Below, in pieces: positions 17,653 through 26,464 of a stretch of 64,000 bases of DNA. Made by a program: the position numbers and the translations under genes. Within the stretch, counting starts at the first letter, position 1, and each line of letters starts with the position of its first letter. The notes beneath the pieces were generated by a model, which saw only the letters and a list, made by a program, of their open reading frames with translations, did no database searches and was not told where the DNA came from. The stretch comes from Micromonospora pisi (GTDB taxonomy: Bacteria > Actinomycetota > Actinomycetes > Mycobacteriales > Micromonosporaceae), in NCBI RefSeq assembly GCF_003633685.1, contig NZ_RBKT01000001.1:7626001-7690000 (forward strand), read 5' to 3'.

Positions 17653-18588
17653 TCACCCGAACCAGGTGATCTGCTGCCCGTGTGACCGGGTCCAGGCCAG
17701 TGGCGTCCCATCCAGCGCGAGCACGTTGTACAGCGCGCCGACCGGTGGCTTCGGCAACGTCCCGTAGGGCAGCACTTCCGGGTCCTCGTTCGAGACCCAG
17801 TGTCCGGGCAGTTTCCGTACCGCCGCCGCGAACGCCTCCCGCCGCGCCGTCGACACCTGATACAGCACGGAGGTGTGGAAGACGACCAGCGTCGCGTCGG
17901 CCGGTGCCCGCGCGGCCAGCGCCGGCAGGTCGTCGACCATGTCACCGCGTACGAGCAGTGGTGGCTCGACGGCGGCGACGGACGCGGCCGCGCGTAGCCG
18001 GGCTCGGCGGTGCGTGTGCTCCGGCCAGATCAGCGCGTCCAGCCAGGCGACATCCGCTGGGTCGGTCACCCGCAACGGGTTCAGGTCCAGGCCAGCGCGC
18101 CACACCACCTCGGGTAGGACGGTCGGCGGCGCCACCCCGATGGCCGCACACTCCAGCACCGGCTCGCCCGAGCCGATCGCGTGCTGCCCGTAGCGGTAGG
18201 CGTACCGGTCGGGGTAGAGGCAGAGCCCGGCGGAGGCACCGACCTCCAGCAGCGCGAGCGGCTGCGGCAACGCGGCGAGCACGGGCAGGAGTACGGCACA
18301 TCGCCCGGCCTCGTTCGTCTGGGTGGCCCGTACGCGTATCTCCGCCTCGATCGTCGGCCAGTTCGCCACCGTGTAGTCGTGGAACTCGGCCGGGTCCTCC
18401 ACCGGACCGCCGAGGAAACGTACGACGCCGAAGAGCAGGTTCGGTTGCCGCTTGTGCGGTGGCAGCGTCTCAAGCAACTCCAGGATCTTGTTGTCCCGCG
18501 ACACCGCGTACGCCAGCCGCTCGTACGCGGGTGACACACCGTGCGCCTCGCGGGCGGCGAACTCGGCGTACGTGACAGCGGTCGTCAT
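17653..18588 (-). CDS. DUF2332 family protein
   Basis: The 311-residue protein matches the actinobacterial DUF2332 family. Signature stretches include 'SPAYERLAYAVSRDNKILELLETLPPHKRQPNLLF', 'LLEVGASAGLCLYPDRYAYRYG' and 'LVVFHTSVLYQV'. The 'LLEVGASAGL' segment resembles an S-adenosylmethionine-binding glycine motif, so a methyltransferase-like fold is plausible, but no activity is established to my knowledge. It starts at ATG 18588. Confidence 0.85.
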   Translation of the reverse strand: MTTAVTYAEFAAREAHGVSPAYERLAYAVSRDNKILELLETLPPHKRQPNLLFGVVRFLGGPVEDPAEFHDYTVANWPTIEAEIRVRATQTNEAGRCAVLLPVLAALPQPLALLEVGASAGLCLYPDRYAYRYGQHAIGSGEPVLECAAIGVAPPTVLPEVVWRAGLDLNPLRVTDPADVAWLDALIWPEHTHRRARLRAAASVAAVEPPLLVRGDMVDDLPALAARAPADATLVVFHTSVLYQVSTARREAFAAAVRKLPGHWVSNEDPEVLPYGTLPKPPVGALYNVLALDGTPLAWTRSHGQQITWFG

Positions 18589-18655
18589 GCCCCGATGATC
18601 GCAGCGAATTCGCGCGCCGTGGGCCCGCCGGCCGGGCGGCGTGTACCTCGATCCG

Positions 18656-18904
18656 CTATGCGGTCCCGGCGTCGAGCAGTCGACGGGCCTCGGTGGCGCT
18701 CACCTTGACCGCGGCACCGCAGTACGGGCTGGCGCAACGCAGCAGGTGTCTCGTCCTGACCGGGATCAGGGGGATGAAGAACAGGCTGAGTCTGGTGACC
18801 TCGCGTACCACCAGCAGGTTGCCGTGACGGCCGCAGACCCGGCACGTCGCCGTCACCGTGCCGACGTGATGAGCCTTCGTACGCCAACCGAAGATCAGGA
18901 ACAT
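18656..18904 (-). CDS. Small zinc-ribbon protein
   Basis: The 82-residue protein begins 'MFLIFGWRTKAHHVG' after a strong GGGAGG ribosome binding site. It carries a treble of cysteine pairs: 'CRVCG' near residue 22 and 'CASPYCG' near residue 59. Between them is a hydrophobic stretch 'VTRLSLFFIPLIPV'. This matches small actinobacterial zinc-ribbon proteins of unknown role that may sit at the membrane. Confidence 0.75.
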   Translation of the reverse strand: MFLIFGWRTKAHHVGTVTATCRVCGRHGNLLVVREVTRLSLFFIPLIPVRTRHLLRCASPYCGAAVKVSATEARRLLDAGTA

Positions 18905-19011
18905 CGGTACCTCCCGGGGTGAGGACGGGGCCACAGTCGCGGACGACTCTCCCTACGATCATGGCGTCACGGCACCGACCGACAACCGGTAGCCGTTCAC
19001 GGGACGCGCGC

Positions 19012-19569
19012 TCAGCGGAGCGCGTACGCGCGGGTGCGGGTCAGCGGCGCGAGTCCGGCCAGGATGAGAAGTGCGCCGACCGGCAGCAGGTCGAGGTTCA
19101 CCCCGATCGACAGGAATCCGGTGAACACCAGCACCGGGCTCCAGGCGGGAAGCCGGCGCGGTCGTGTGGTCACCAGCATCGTCAGCAGGGTCAGGATGCC
19201 GAGCTGGAAGAGGATCGGGCCGATCATCTCCAGCGGGTCCGGTAGTGGTGCGGCGTCACGGAGGCCCGCGAACAGGTCACCGAGGATCACCCAGAGAAAG
19301 CAGGCGACACCGAACAGGCCGGCGACCGTGGCAAGGTTCGCCAGCAGTCGGGTCCGGACCGTGACGGCGGGGGCGACCTGTCGCAGCCCGATGGTCAGGA
19401 TGCCGAGAGCCACGAACGCGACGAGGAAGAAGGCATGTCCGAGGTTCCAGGCGGGTCCCGGTCCGTGGTCCCCGTCCAGACCGTCGACCAGTCGGAGTAC
19501 GCCGTACAGGAACAGCAGGGCCGACGCGAGAACGGCGGGGATACGTACGTGGGGCGGCGTAGTGATCAT
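19012..19569 (-). CDS. Small polytopic membrane protein
   Basis: The 185-residue protein has about five membrane segments, around residues 10-28, 45-65, 78-98, 115-140 and 145-178, and few charged residues apart from the loops. I recognise no family. The ATG at 19569 ('MITTPPHV') leads directly into the first segment; longer in-frame starts would add antisense-like sequence. It stands alone between the zinc-ribbon gene and the LysR gene. Confidence 0.65.
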   Translation of the reverse strand: MITTPPHVRIPAVLASALLFLYGVLRLVDGLDGDHGPGPAWNLGHAFFLVAFVALGILTIGLRQVAPAVTVRTRLLANLATVAGLFGVACFLWVILGDLFAGLRDAAPLPDPLEMIGPILFQLGILTLLTMLVTTRPRRLPAWSPVLVFTGFLSIGVNLDLLPVGALLILAGLAPLTRTRAYALR

Positions 19570-19640
19570 GTCACGAGAGTCGCAGCGTGCTGACGTACGG
19601 CCTATCGGGTGTGCCCCCGATTCGTCCCCCGGTTGGCGCC

Positions 19641-20570
19641 TTACTGGTTGGCGTGGGAACCGGATCGGGCCAGGTCCCGTAGGGCGGGGGCGGGCTTGCC
19701 GAAGGCGTGCCGTGCGTGGCGGAGCAGCTGGCGCAGCGCGGGGCTCTGTGCGGCCCTCCAGACGAGCGAGAGCAGGGCGGGTGTCTCGACATCGTCGATG
19801 GGGAGGGCGACGAGCCGGTCCCGGTGGTGCGCGACCATCGAGTCGCAGAGGATGGCGACGGCGAGCCCCCGGGCGGCGAGATCGGCGATCGCGTCCGCGG
19901 CGCTGGCCTGGAGCGCGATCACCGGCTGCCGGCGCTGTGCGGCGCACGCCTGGTCGAACACCGTGCGCAGTCCGGTGCCGGGTGGCATGCACGCGACCGG
20001 ATGGGCTTCCAGGTCGCGCAGGGTGACCCGCTGCTGCTGTGTCAACGGGTGCCCGGTCGGGACTGCCGCGACGAGTCGCTCACTGACGATGGTCAGGGTG
20101 TGCAGCCCGGCCAGGGTGGCGGTCGCGCTTCCGGCGAGTGCGAGGTCGAGGGTGCCGGCGCGTACCCCCTCGACGAGCCGGTCGGAGTTCTCCTCGAGGA
20201 GTGAGAGCTCGACGCCGGGATGGGCCCGGTGGAACGCGGCGAGTGCGTCGAAGAGCGGTGTGACGGTGCAGCCGATGACCATTCCGATGGTGAGCCGACC
20301 CCGGACGAGGTCGGTCACCTCGTCCACCGCCTGTCCGACCGCCCCGGCGGCGGCGAGCGCGGCGCGGGCGTGGTCGAGTGCCGCCTTTCCGGCGACGGTG
20401 AGGGTGGCGGTACGCGCCGAGCGGTCGAACAGTTCGGCACCGACCTCACGTTCGAGCTGGCGGATCTGGGCGCTGACGCCGGACTGGCTGATGTGTACGC
20501 GCTCGGCCGCTCGGGTGAAGCTCTGCTCCTCGGCCACCGCGACGAAGTACTCGAGCTGCCTCAATTCCAT
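19641..20570 (-). CDS. LysR family transcriptional regulator
   Basis: The 309-residue protein opens 'MELRQLEYFVAVAEEQSFTRAAERVHISQSGVSAQIRQLERE', a textbook LysR winged helix. The substrate-binding domain starts at 'GRLTIGMVIGCTVTPLF'. LysR proteins usually activate a divergent operon on binding a small molecule. Here the divergent genes are an NTF2-like protein and a 14-TM exporter, so this is probably their regulator. The 99-nt interval between LysR and the first target should hold the binding site. Confidence 0.93.
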   Translation of the reverse strand: MELRQLEYFVAVAEEQSFTRAAERVHISQSGVSAQIRQLEREVGAELFDRSARTATLTVAGKAALDHARAALAAAGAVGQAVDEVTDLVRGRLTIGMVIGCTVTPLFDALAAFHRAHPGVELSLLEENSDRLVEGVRAGTLDLALAGSATATLAGLHTLTIVSERLVAAVPTGHPLTQQQRVTLRDLEAHPVACMPPGTGLRTVFDQACAAQRRQPVIALQASAADAIADLAARGLAVAILCDSMVAHHRDRLVALPIDDVETPALLSLVWRAAQSPALRQLLRHARHAFGKPAPALRDLARSGSHANQ

Positions 20571-20669
20571 GACCGGAAATTCTAGCCACCAGTAGAAGCA
20601 TCTGTTGGACTTCTGGTTCGAGGTTGCCCAGGCTGGTCGAGTCGAAGCCACACAGGCCAGGAGAGATCG

Positions 20670-21035
20670 ATGCCGGAGTACGAGAAGGCCATGCGCCCCG
20701 AGGACATCACCCGCTTGTTCGTCGAACGGTCGAACGCCGGTGACGCGGCCGGAGTCGCCGCGTTATACGAGGAGGACGCGGTGTTGGCGTACCCGCCCGG
20801 CGGTCGGACGGTGGGCCGGGAGGCGATCCGCAGTCTGTGGGAAAAGGTGTTGGACAACCGTCCCCGCTTCGAGCCGGAGGATCCGCTACCGACGTTGATC
20901 AGCGGCGACATCGCCCTCACCTCGACCCCACCGAGGGACGGGGCCGGTGCCCGTGCACAGGTCCTCCGACGCCAGTCCGACGGGAGTTGGCTACGCCTGC
21001 TCGACCGACCCGAGTTCGTTCCCCCGACCCGCTGA
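20670..21035 (+). CDS. NTF2-like (SnoaL/DUF4440) protein
   Basis: The 121-residue protein has the cone fold signature: 'DITRLFVERSNAGDAAGVAALYEEDAVLAYPPGGRTVGREAIRSLW', then strands ending 'SWLRLLDRPEF'. The family includes small-molecule-binding proteins and SnoaL-type cyclases without a fixed function. The ATG follows an AGGAGAGA ribosome binding site. It is 31 nt upstream of the exporter gene and divergent from LysR, so it is probably co-expressed with the exporter. Confidence 0.85.
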   Translation: MPEYEKAMRPEDITRLFVERSNAGDAAGVAALYEEDAVLAYPPGGRTVGREAIRSLWEKVLDNRPRFEPEDPLPTLISGDIALTSTPPRDGAGARAQVLRRQSDGSWLRLLDRPEFVPPTR

Positions 21036-21066
21036 ACCACCCGCCCCGAGGAACGTAGGTACCGAC

Positions 21067-22596
21067 ATGCGCAAGTGGCTGCCACTGACGACGATCTGCC
21101 TGGGTACGTTCATGCTGCTGATCGACGTCACGATCGTGAACGTCGCCCTGCCCGACATGGTCGGCGACCTGGACGCGTCCTTCGGTGCCCTGCAATGGGT
21201 GATCAACGCGTACGCGCTCGCGCTGGGCGCACTTGTGCTCGGCGCGGGCTCGATCGCCGACCTCGTCGGGCACCGCCGCACGTACGTCGCCGGGCTCGTG
21301 ATCTTCGCGGCCTCGTCACTGCTCTGCGGGCTCGCCCCCAACCCGGGTGTGCTGATCGCCGCCCGTACGGTGCAGGGCATCGGCGCGGCGGCCATGTTCG
21401 CGACCACGTTCGCGTTGCTCAACAGCACCTACGCGGGCCGCGAGCGGGGCAGCGCGTACGGCATCTGGGGCGCCGTCTCGGGCGCCTCGGCCGCCGTCGG
21501 CCCGATCCTCGGCGGTCTGCTCACCGACGGCGCGTCGTGGCGTTGGATCTTCTTCGTCAACCTGCCGATCAGCGCGATCGCCATCACGCTCTGCCTCACG
21601 ATGCTCGGCGACGGCCACCGGACCGGCCGGGGCAGGGTGGACATCGCCGGCATGGCCAGCTTCACCGCCGCGGCGGCCTGCGCGACGTACGCGCTGATCC
21701 GGGCCAACGAGGACGGCTGGTCCGATCGTGGAGTCTGGTGGCTGCTCATGCTGGCAGGGCTGCTGCTGGCCGGGTTCGTCGCGATCGAGGCGCGCTCACG
21801 ACACGCGATGTTCGACCTCGGACTGCTGCGAAACCGATCGTTCGTCGGGGTGCTGCTCGCCGGACTCCTGATGACGTTCGCGGCCTTCGCCGTGTTCACG
21901 TACACCTCGATCTGGCTGCAGTCGGTGCTGGGAATGAGCGCGATCGGTGCCGGGCTCACCGGCGTGCCGATGTCCGTCACGGCGTTCGGTGTCTCGGCCG
22001 TCCTGGGCCGGATGCTGCACGGCCGGCGGCCGGATCTGGTGATCGGCGCGGGGCTGTTCTTCATCGGCCTCGGCTGCCTGATCACCGTCGCGCTCGTGCA
22101 CGGTTCGGCGACCTGGCCGGCGTTGATTCCGGGACTCGCCGTGATCGGCGTCGGCGTCGGCCTGGCGACACCCATCCTCGGTTCGGTCTCCATGTCCCTG
22201 GTGCCCGCCGAGCGTGGCGGCATGGCCGCCGGTGCGGTCAACACCACCCGTCAGCTCGGGTTCGCCTTCGGCGTCGCCGCGTTGGGCAGCGTCTTCGCCG
22301 CCCGCGCGGAGAGCAGTCTCTCCGCACACGGCGTCCCGGACGCGCAACAGACCGCGCACGCCATCGCCGGCGGACAGACGCCCGCCCTGCTGCACTCCGC
22401 CCCGGCAGAGGGCCGACAGCTCCTCGACAGCGCGGCGCACGCCGCCTCGGTTACCGGTGTCCAAGCGACCTTCGCCGTAGCCGGAGTCGTCGGCATCCTC
22501 GCCGCCCTGCTCGTCGTGATCCTCATGCGACCCGTCCGGGCCCGCGCCATTCACGAGGACGAGCTTCCGCCCGTGCCGCAGCCGACCCGCCCCTGA
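21067..22596 (+). CDS. MFS exporter, DHA2 family (14 TM)
   Basis: The 509-residue protein has about fourteen hydrophobic segments. It opens with 'LTTICLGTFMLLIDVTIVNVALPDM', the DHA2 motif D1. Motif A-like 'SIADLVGHRRTYVAGLVIF' and motif C 'GIWGAVSGASAAVGPILGGLL' are present. Members use the proton gradient to export dyes and antibiotics. It lies downstream of the NTF2-like gene under a divergent LysR regulator, a common drug-resistance arrangement. Confidence 0.93.
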   Translation: MRKWLPLTTICLGTFMLLIDVTIVNVALPDMVGDLDASFGALQWVINAYALALGALVLGAGSIADLVGHRRTYVAGLVIFAASSLLCGLAPNPGVLIAARTVQGIGAAAMFATTFALLNSTYAGRERGSAYGIWGAVSGASAAVGPILGGLLTDGASWRWIFFVNLPISAIAITLCLTMLGDGHRTGRGRVDIAGMASFTAAAACATYALIRANEDGWSDRGVWWLLMLAGLLLAGFVAIEARSRHAMFDLGLLRNRSFVGVLLAGLLMTFAAFAVFTYTSIWLQSVLGMSAIGAGLTGVPMSVTAFGVSAVLGRMLHGRRPDLVIGAGLFFIGLGCLITVALVHGSATWPALIPGLAVIGVGVGLATPILGSVSMSLVPAERGGMAAGAVNTTRQLGFAFGVAALGSVFAARAESSLSAHGVPDAQQTAHAIAGGQTPALLHSAPAEGRQLLDSAAHAASVTGVQATFAVAGVVGILAALLVVILMRPVRARAIHEDELPPVPQPTRP

Positions 22597-22606
22597 CCCC
22601 GGTCAG
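22593..22606. terminator. Short hairpin containing both convergent stop codons
   Basis: CTGACC and GGTCAG pair around a 2-nt loop. The stem includes the TGA of the exporter and the complementary stop of the opposing gene. It is weak as a terminator. Confidence 0.3.
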
Positions 22607-23163
22607 CGTACGAACTCGATTTTCCGCATGTGATCGGGATAGAGGTTGACCCTGCCCGTGTCGGGGTTTCCGATGAATTCGCAGCCGGCGTCGATCGTCC
22701 CCTGGAGATTTTCGCCCGAGGTCAGGACGATGCGGACATCCGCTCTGCCGCCGAATGACAACGCGACATCGGAGCGCAGGATGTCGATCGACACCATCTG
22801 CTCGAACGCGATGTTCTGTCTCTGATCGAAATACACGCCACCGCCGCCGTTGATGCAGAACCCCATGGTACGGGCGGGCATCCGGATCGTCGTGCCCTCA
22901 GTGGTGGTCCAGACGGCCTCCGCCTGGGACCACGGTTCCTCTGCTACCGCCCCGGTGACCGAGGCCGACGTGGCGGGACGCCCGGTCGTTCCCGTTGCCG
23001 TGACTCCCGGAGGCCGTTCGTCCCCGCCACCGATGATCCCCAACTGCAGCAGTACGGCGAGCAGTCCGCCGACCCCGGTGATGATCGCCGCGACGGCGGC
23101 GAGGATGCCGGGGGCGGAGGAATGCCAGAAGCCCCGTGTCCGTGGTTCGTCGCCCAGAGTCAT
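22603..23163 (-). CDS. Membrane-anchored hypothetical protein
   Basis: The 186-residue protein has one N-terminal membrane helix (about residues 17-44, 'GILAAVAAIITGVGGLLAVLLQLGII'). A Ser/Thr/Ala-rich linker follows, then an extracytoplasmic domain starting at about 'TTEGTTIRMPARTMGF'. It has two cysteines ('GFCINGGGG' and 'DAGCEFIG') that could pair. No family is recognised. The start ATG 23163 has AAAGGA upstream, though a more distal GTG is possible. Confidence 0.6.
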   Translation of the reverse strand: MTLGDEPRTRGFWHSSAPGILAAVAAIITGVGGLLAVLLQLGIIGGGDERPPGVTATGTTGRPATSASVTGAVAEEPWSQAEAVWTTTEGTTIRMPARTMGFCINGGGGVYFDQRQNIAFEQMVSIDILRSDVALSFGGRADVRIVLTSGENLQGTIDAGCEFIGNPDTGRVNLYPDHMRKIEFVR

Positions 23164-23335
23164 CGTCGACGGTGTCCTTTCGTTCGTCACACGGTAAGCC
23201 GCTGAGCCGCCTGGCACTGTCAGCTATGCGAGAGCATCGGCCGTCCAGCCCTCCGGTGACGATTCTCGTCCGTAATGGGCGCCGTTCATAGACTGAGGCC
23301 GCATTGTTGACGCATTCCATTGGAGGATCACTCCC

Positions 23336-23440
23336 GTGACCGCACCGGAACCGGCACCGACATCGGACGAGGACGTGTCGCGGTCGCACGGCGCGTACCG
23401 GTCTCCCCGGGTGTGGTGCGGTCCGAGAAGTCGCTCGTAG
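23336..23440 (+). CDS. Possible 34-residue small protein
   Basis: A GTG at 23336 is preceded by GGAGGA with 8-nt spacing, and a TAGACT -10-like box lies at 23289. The short product begins 'VTAPEPAPTSDEDVSRSHGAYRS' split by no obvious domain and ends at TAG. It may instead be the remnant of a longer gene. Nothing else is seen in the 23164-23454 interval. Confidence 0.25.
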   Translation: MTAPEPAPTSDEDVSRSHGAYRSPRVWCGPRSRS

Positions 23441-23454
23441 TGATCGATCACGCT

Positions 23455-24084
23455 TCAGTGTCCCGGTCCCGACGTCTCCGGACGCTCGATCCGGGTCGGG
23501 TTGCCGCGTTCGAGTTCGTCGTGGATGCGCCACCGGGCGGTGATGACGGCACGTCCCGACGCCTCGTCGCCGTACTCGATGCGCTGCCGTAGTCGCCGCA
23601 TGGCGATGCCGCGATTGAGGCTGAACTGCCGCTCGGTGTCGACCACGACGACGATCCCCGAGGGGCGGTGGGTTGCCCGCACCGCTGTGCTGGCCTTGTT
23701 GCGGTGTTGACCGCCAGGACCGCCGGTGCGGCAGGCGACAATATCGACATCCGACTCGGAGAACCCCGTACGCGGGGTGTCGACCTGGCACGGTCGGGCG
23801 GTGACGTACCAGTTCTTCCTGCCGGTTTCGGACCGGTAGGGACTGGGGGCCTGCCAGCACAGGGTCCCGGTCCACGACGCGGCGAACACCTCGGCGCCGG
23901 GCCCCGCGATCCGGACCAGGACCGATCGATGGGTCCCCGGCCGGTCACCGGGGACGGTCTCGACCCGATGGGTCGTCAGGTTCTGCCGGGCGGCCTCGGC
24001 CTCCAGCCGGGACAGCAGCCGGGCCAGGGCCCAGGCACACTCCTGTGGGCCGCGCCCGGCTGTCATGAACAGGTGGACGGTCAC
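23455..24084 (-). CDS. prfH: Peptide chain release factor homologue PrfH
   Basis: The 209-residue protein has the peptidyl-tRNA hydrolysis motif GGQ in 'TGGPGGQHRNKASTAVRATH', in the second half. It lacks the codon-recognition domain of RF1/RF2, as expected for PrfH (about 200 residues). The N-terminal half is the PrfH-specific domain ('MTAGRGPQECAWALARLL'). PrfH releases the stalled nascent chain from ribosomes whose 16S rRNA decoding centre has been cut. The gene starts at GTG overlapping the RtcB stop by 4 nt (GTGA). This coupling with RtcB is the known RNA-repair module. Confidence 0.9.
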   Translation of the reverse strand: MTVHLFMTAGRGPQECAWALARLLSRLEAEAARQNLTTHRVETVPGDRPGTHRSVLVRIAGPGAEVFAASWTGTLCWQAPSPYRSETGRKNWYVTARPCQVDTPRTGFSESDVDIVACRTGGPGGQHRNKASTAVRATHRPSGIVVVVDTERQFSLNRGIAMRRLRQRIEYGDEASGRAVITARWRIHDELERGNPTRIERPETSGPGH

Positions 24085-25274
24085 GACCGGCCTCGCTTGC
24101 GACGCTGCTCGCGACGATCACGTTCAGGAGTGGAGCCGAGATCGGGCGTCTTGTAGGTGACCAGGGGGACCGTGGTGGCCACGGGCGTGGCCAGGTCGTG
24201 GTCGACGAGGTCGGCGATCACCTGCTCGATGCGTTTGTACGCCCCCGGTGCCTCCTCGAAGAGAAGTTGACGGTCACCGCACACCACCAGCGATCCCATC
24301 GGCGTACGGCGCAGCTCCTCGACCGTGTGTTTGGCCCGGCCCCGGCGCAGGGCGTCGGCGCGCGACATCTTGCGGCCCGCGCCGTGCGCCACGGAATGGT
24401 TGGCCTCCGGCCCGGCGTGGGCGGCGACGAGGTAGGAATGGGTGCCTCGGGTGCCGGCGATGAGCACGTCGCGGCCGTCGCCGGGCGCGGCCCCCTTGCG
24501 GTGCAGGTAGACCCCGTCGCGGAGTTCGACCAGGTTGTGGCACTGGTCGACGATCGGCTCGGTCGGCTCGGCGCCGAGCGCGTGGGCGACCCGGGCGGCC
24601 AGCAGCCGCCGGTTGAACGAGCCCCAACGGACGGCGCCGTCATGCATCGCCAGGTACCCGGCCGGGTCGGGAGTGGGGCCCGCCCCGTGGACCTCGGTGT
24701 GTGCTCGCAGGATCCGTTCGCCCAAGCCCCGGGAACCGCTGTGCACGATGAGTACGAGGTCACCGGCGGCGAGACCGAGACGGATCGCCTGGTCCGGCTC
24801 GAAGACCGTCCCGATCCGTGCCAGCTCGACGAAGTGGTTGCCCCGGCCGACCGTGCCGAGACCCTCGATGTGACCGGCGGGGATCTCGCCATCCAGCACG
24901 GCCCAGGCCGGGTCGTCGGCATCCTGCTCGGGGTCTAGCGCGCGGTCGAGGTCGGGGAAGCGGGCGGCCAGCTTCTCGGGCACGGCGCGCTTGAGCTTGA
25001 GGGGGAACACGGCGATGCCGCAACCGATGTCGGAGCCCACCAGGAACGGGTACAGCACTGTCGACGCCATGGCGGCCCCGATCGGGGCGCCCTTGCCGGG
25101 GTGCAGGTCCGGCATGGCGGCGACGTGGATCATGCCGTCGAAGGCGGCCACCTGCCGGCACTGCGCGACGGCGTCGGACTCGATCCAGCTGGTGGGGGAG
25201 GCGAAGACGGTGACGGTGGCCGGTCCGGTGGGCAGCGTGGACTGCGGCAGGGTGTCCTGCCGGGAGTGTTGCAC
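24081..25274 (-). CDS. rtcB: RNA-splicing ligase RtcB (RtcB2 type, PrfH-linked)
   Basis: The chain carries the RtcB metal and nucleotide motifs in order: 'MPDLHPGKGAPIGAA', 'VGSDIGCGIAVF' (Mn-binding Asp and Cys), 'GTVGRGNHFVEL', 'VHSGSRGLGERI' and the guanylylated histidine in 'SVAHGAGRKMSRADA'. RtcB joins RNA ends with 2',3'-cyclic phosphate and 5'-OH. Linkage to PrfH indicates the RtcB2 branch that heals cleaved 16S rRNA after colicin E3-like attack. The start is uncertain: GTG 25274 gives 397 residues, a normal size; an ATG at 25322 would add 16. Confidence 0.92.
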   Translation of the reverse strand: MQHSRQDTLPQSTLPTGPATVTVFASPTSWIESDAVAQCRQVAAFDGMIHVAAMPDLHPGKGAPIGAAMASTVLYPFLVGSDIGCGIAVFPLKLKRAVPEKLAARFPDLDRALDPEQDADDPAWAVLDGEIPAGHIEGLGTVGRGNHFVELARIGTVFEPDQAIRLGLAAGDLVLIVHSGSRGLGERILRAHTEVHGAGPTPDPAGYLAMHDGAVRWGSFNRRLLAARVAHALGAEPTEPIVDQCHNLVELRDGVYLHRKGAAPGDGRDVLIAGTRGTHSYLVAAHAGPEANHSVAHGAGRKMSRADALRRGRAKHTVEELRRTPMGSLVVCGDRQLLFEEAPGAYKRIEQVIADLVDHDLATPVATTVPLVTYKTPDLGSTPERDRREQRRKRGRS

Positions 25275-25556
25275 AGACAAGGACGATCTCTTCCCTGGGA
25301 AGGGGGCATGGACGGATGGCATTGCGGCACGGTTCGGTGCCGTGGGCCTGGGAGTGTCAGGGGTGCTGTCCGTCAGAACGTCATGGCATGACCTTGCCGG
25401 AATCCGCGGGACCAAGGCAAGCGATTTTCGGGCGTCCGGGCGCCGGGACGCGTTTCATCCCCGGTCGGCTACGGCGGGTTGCCGTACCAGGGGTGTCCGG
25501 CCTCATGTGATCGGCAACTCCGCGGGGAACGGGCCGGGTACGCCGATACGGCTGGG

Positions 25557-26210
25557 TCAGCTCGCGAGCAGGTGATCCAGTGGCCGTGGCACCTGGTCCA
25601 GGTCGAGGGCGCGGACGAGGGCGCGGGCGTAGCGGGCCTTACGACCGCTGGTGGTGCCCATGAAGCGGCGCAGTTGCCGGTCGACCGCTCGCCCGCGCTG
25701 CGCGGGCTGGTTCTGGAAGACCCGGAATCTGGCCAGATCCTGTTCGGCCGCGAGCACGCGCTCAACGCCCGAGGTGCCAAGCGCCCGGATCAGTTCGTCC
25801 TCCAGGTCGGCCACGCATACGTAGAAGCCGAGCGCCTCCATCGCGGACCGGGTCAGGCCGGTGCCGAGGCCAGTCTGCTCCAGGCCACGCCGGAAGTAGC
25901 CCTCCTCCGCCTCGTCGCAGAGCCCTCGCACGTTCACGGCGAGCCCGGTCGCGCCGAAGATCCGCAGAAACCGACCGACGCCCATCGCGCCGCCGAGGGA
26001 GAGGACGCACACACCCTCGTCAGCCAGATCACGGTTGCGGCGGGCGGCCAGCGCCTCCACCGCGCTCTGGTCGCTGACCCCTTCGACGAGCACGACCGTG
26101 GACAGGCCGTCGCCGGCCAGTTCGCGGGCGACCGTGGCGGCGGCCGCGGAGTCCGTGCCGCCGGCCGCCCATCTGCCGACGGCGACTCGGAAACGATCTG
26201 GTTCTCGCAC
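25557..26210 (-). CDS. Stand-alone TOPRIM (OLD-like) protein
   Basis: The 217-residue protein has the TOPRIM core of OLD-family nucleases without an ATPase: 'STVVLVEGVSDQSAVEALA' with the catalytic glutamate, 'GLCDEAEEGYFRRGLE' and 'YVCVADLEDELIRALG' with the acidic DxE group. Such domains cut or rejoin nucleic acid. Stand-alone forms are common in actinomycetes but uncharacterised as far as I know. It lies 280 nt upstream of the RtcB-PrfH pair on the same strand, so a functional link in RNA or DNA repair is possible but unproven. The GTG start follows a CAGACT-like box. Confidence 0.8.
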   Translation of the reverse strand: MREPDRFRVAVGRWAAGGTDSAAAATVARELAGDGLSTVVLVEGVSDQSAVEALAARRNRDLADEGVCVLSLGGAMGVGRFLRIFGATGLAVNVRGLCDEAEEGYFRRGLEQTGLGTGLTRSAMEALGFYVCVADLEDELIRALGTSGVERVLAAEQDLARFRVFQNQPAQRGRAVDRQLRRFMGTTSGRKARYARALVRALDLDQVPRPLDHLLAS

Positions 26211-26464
26211 GGATCAGAGTCTGGCAATGGCAGGTCGGGGCCGCCACCGGAATTTTGTGGACGTGGACGGCGGTTGATCGTCGCGCCGTCGCGCCGGCCC
26301 GGTGTCCATCGTGCCCGGCGGGGCAGGAGCCCGGAAATCGCCCGCAATTCATGCGTTCTTCTCGTGTCTGGACATTGACCCCCAGGACGGCTTTGTGAAA
26401 TATAGATGATCACGCGTGGGTCGACGGACCGGCCAGCGCGCGTCGATTCCAGGAAAGGCGAGGA

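Noticed and set aside
23164-23454. Longer coding frames in this interval (e.g. 90 residues from 23320)
   Set aside because: They lack ribosome binding sites and overlap the prfH gene antisense. Only the 34-residue frame has a good site.
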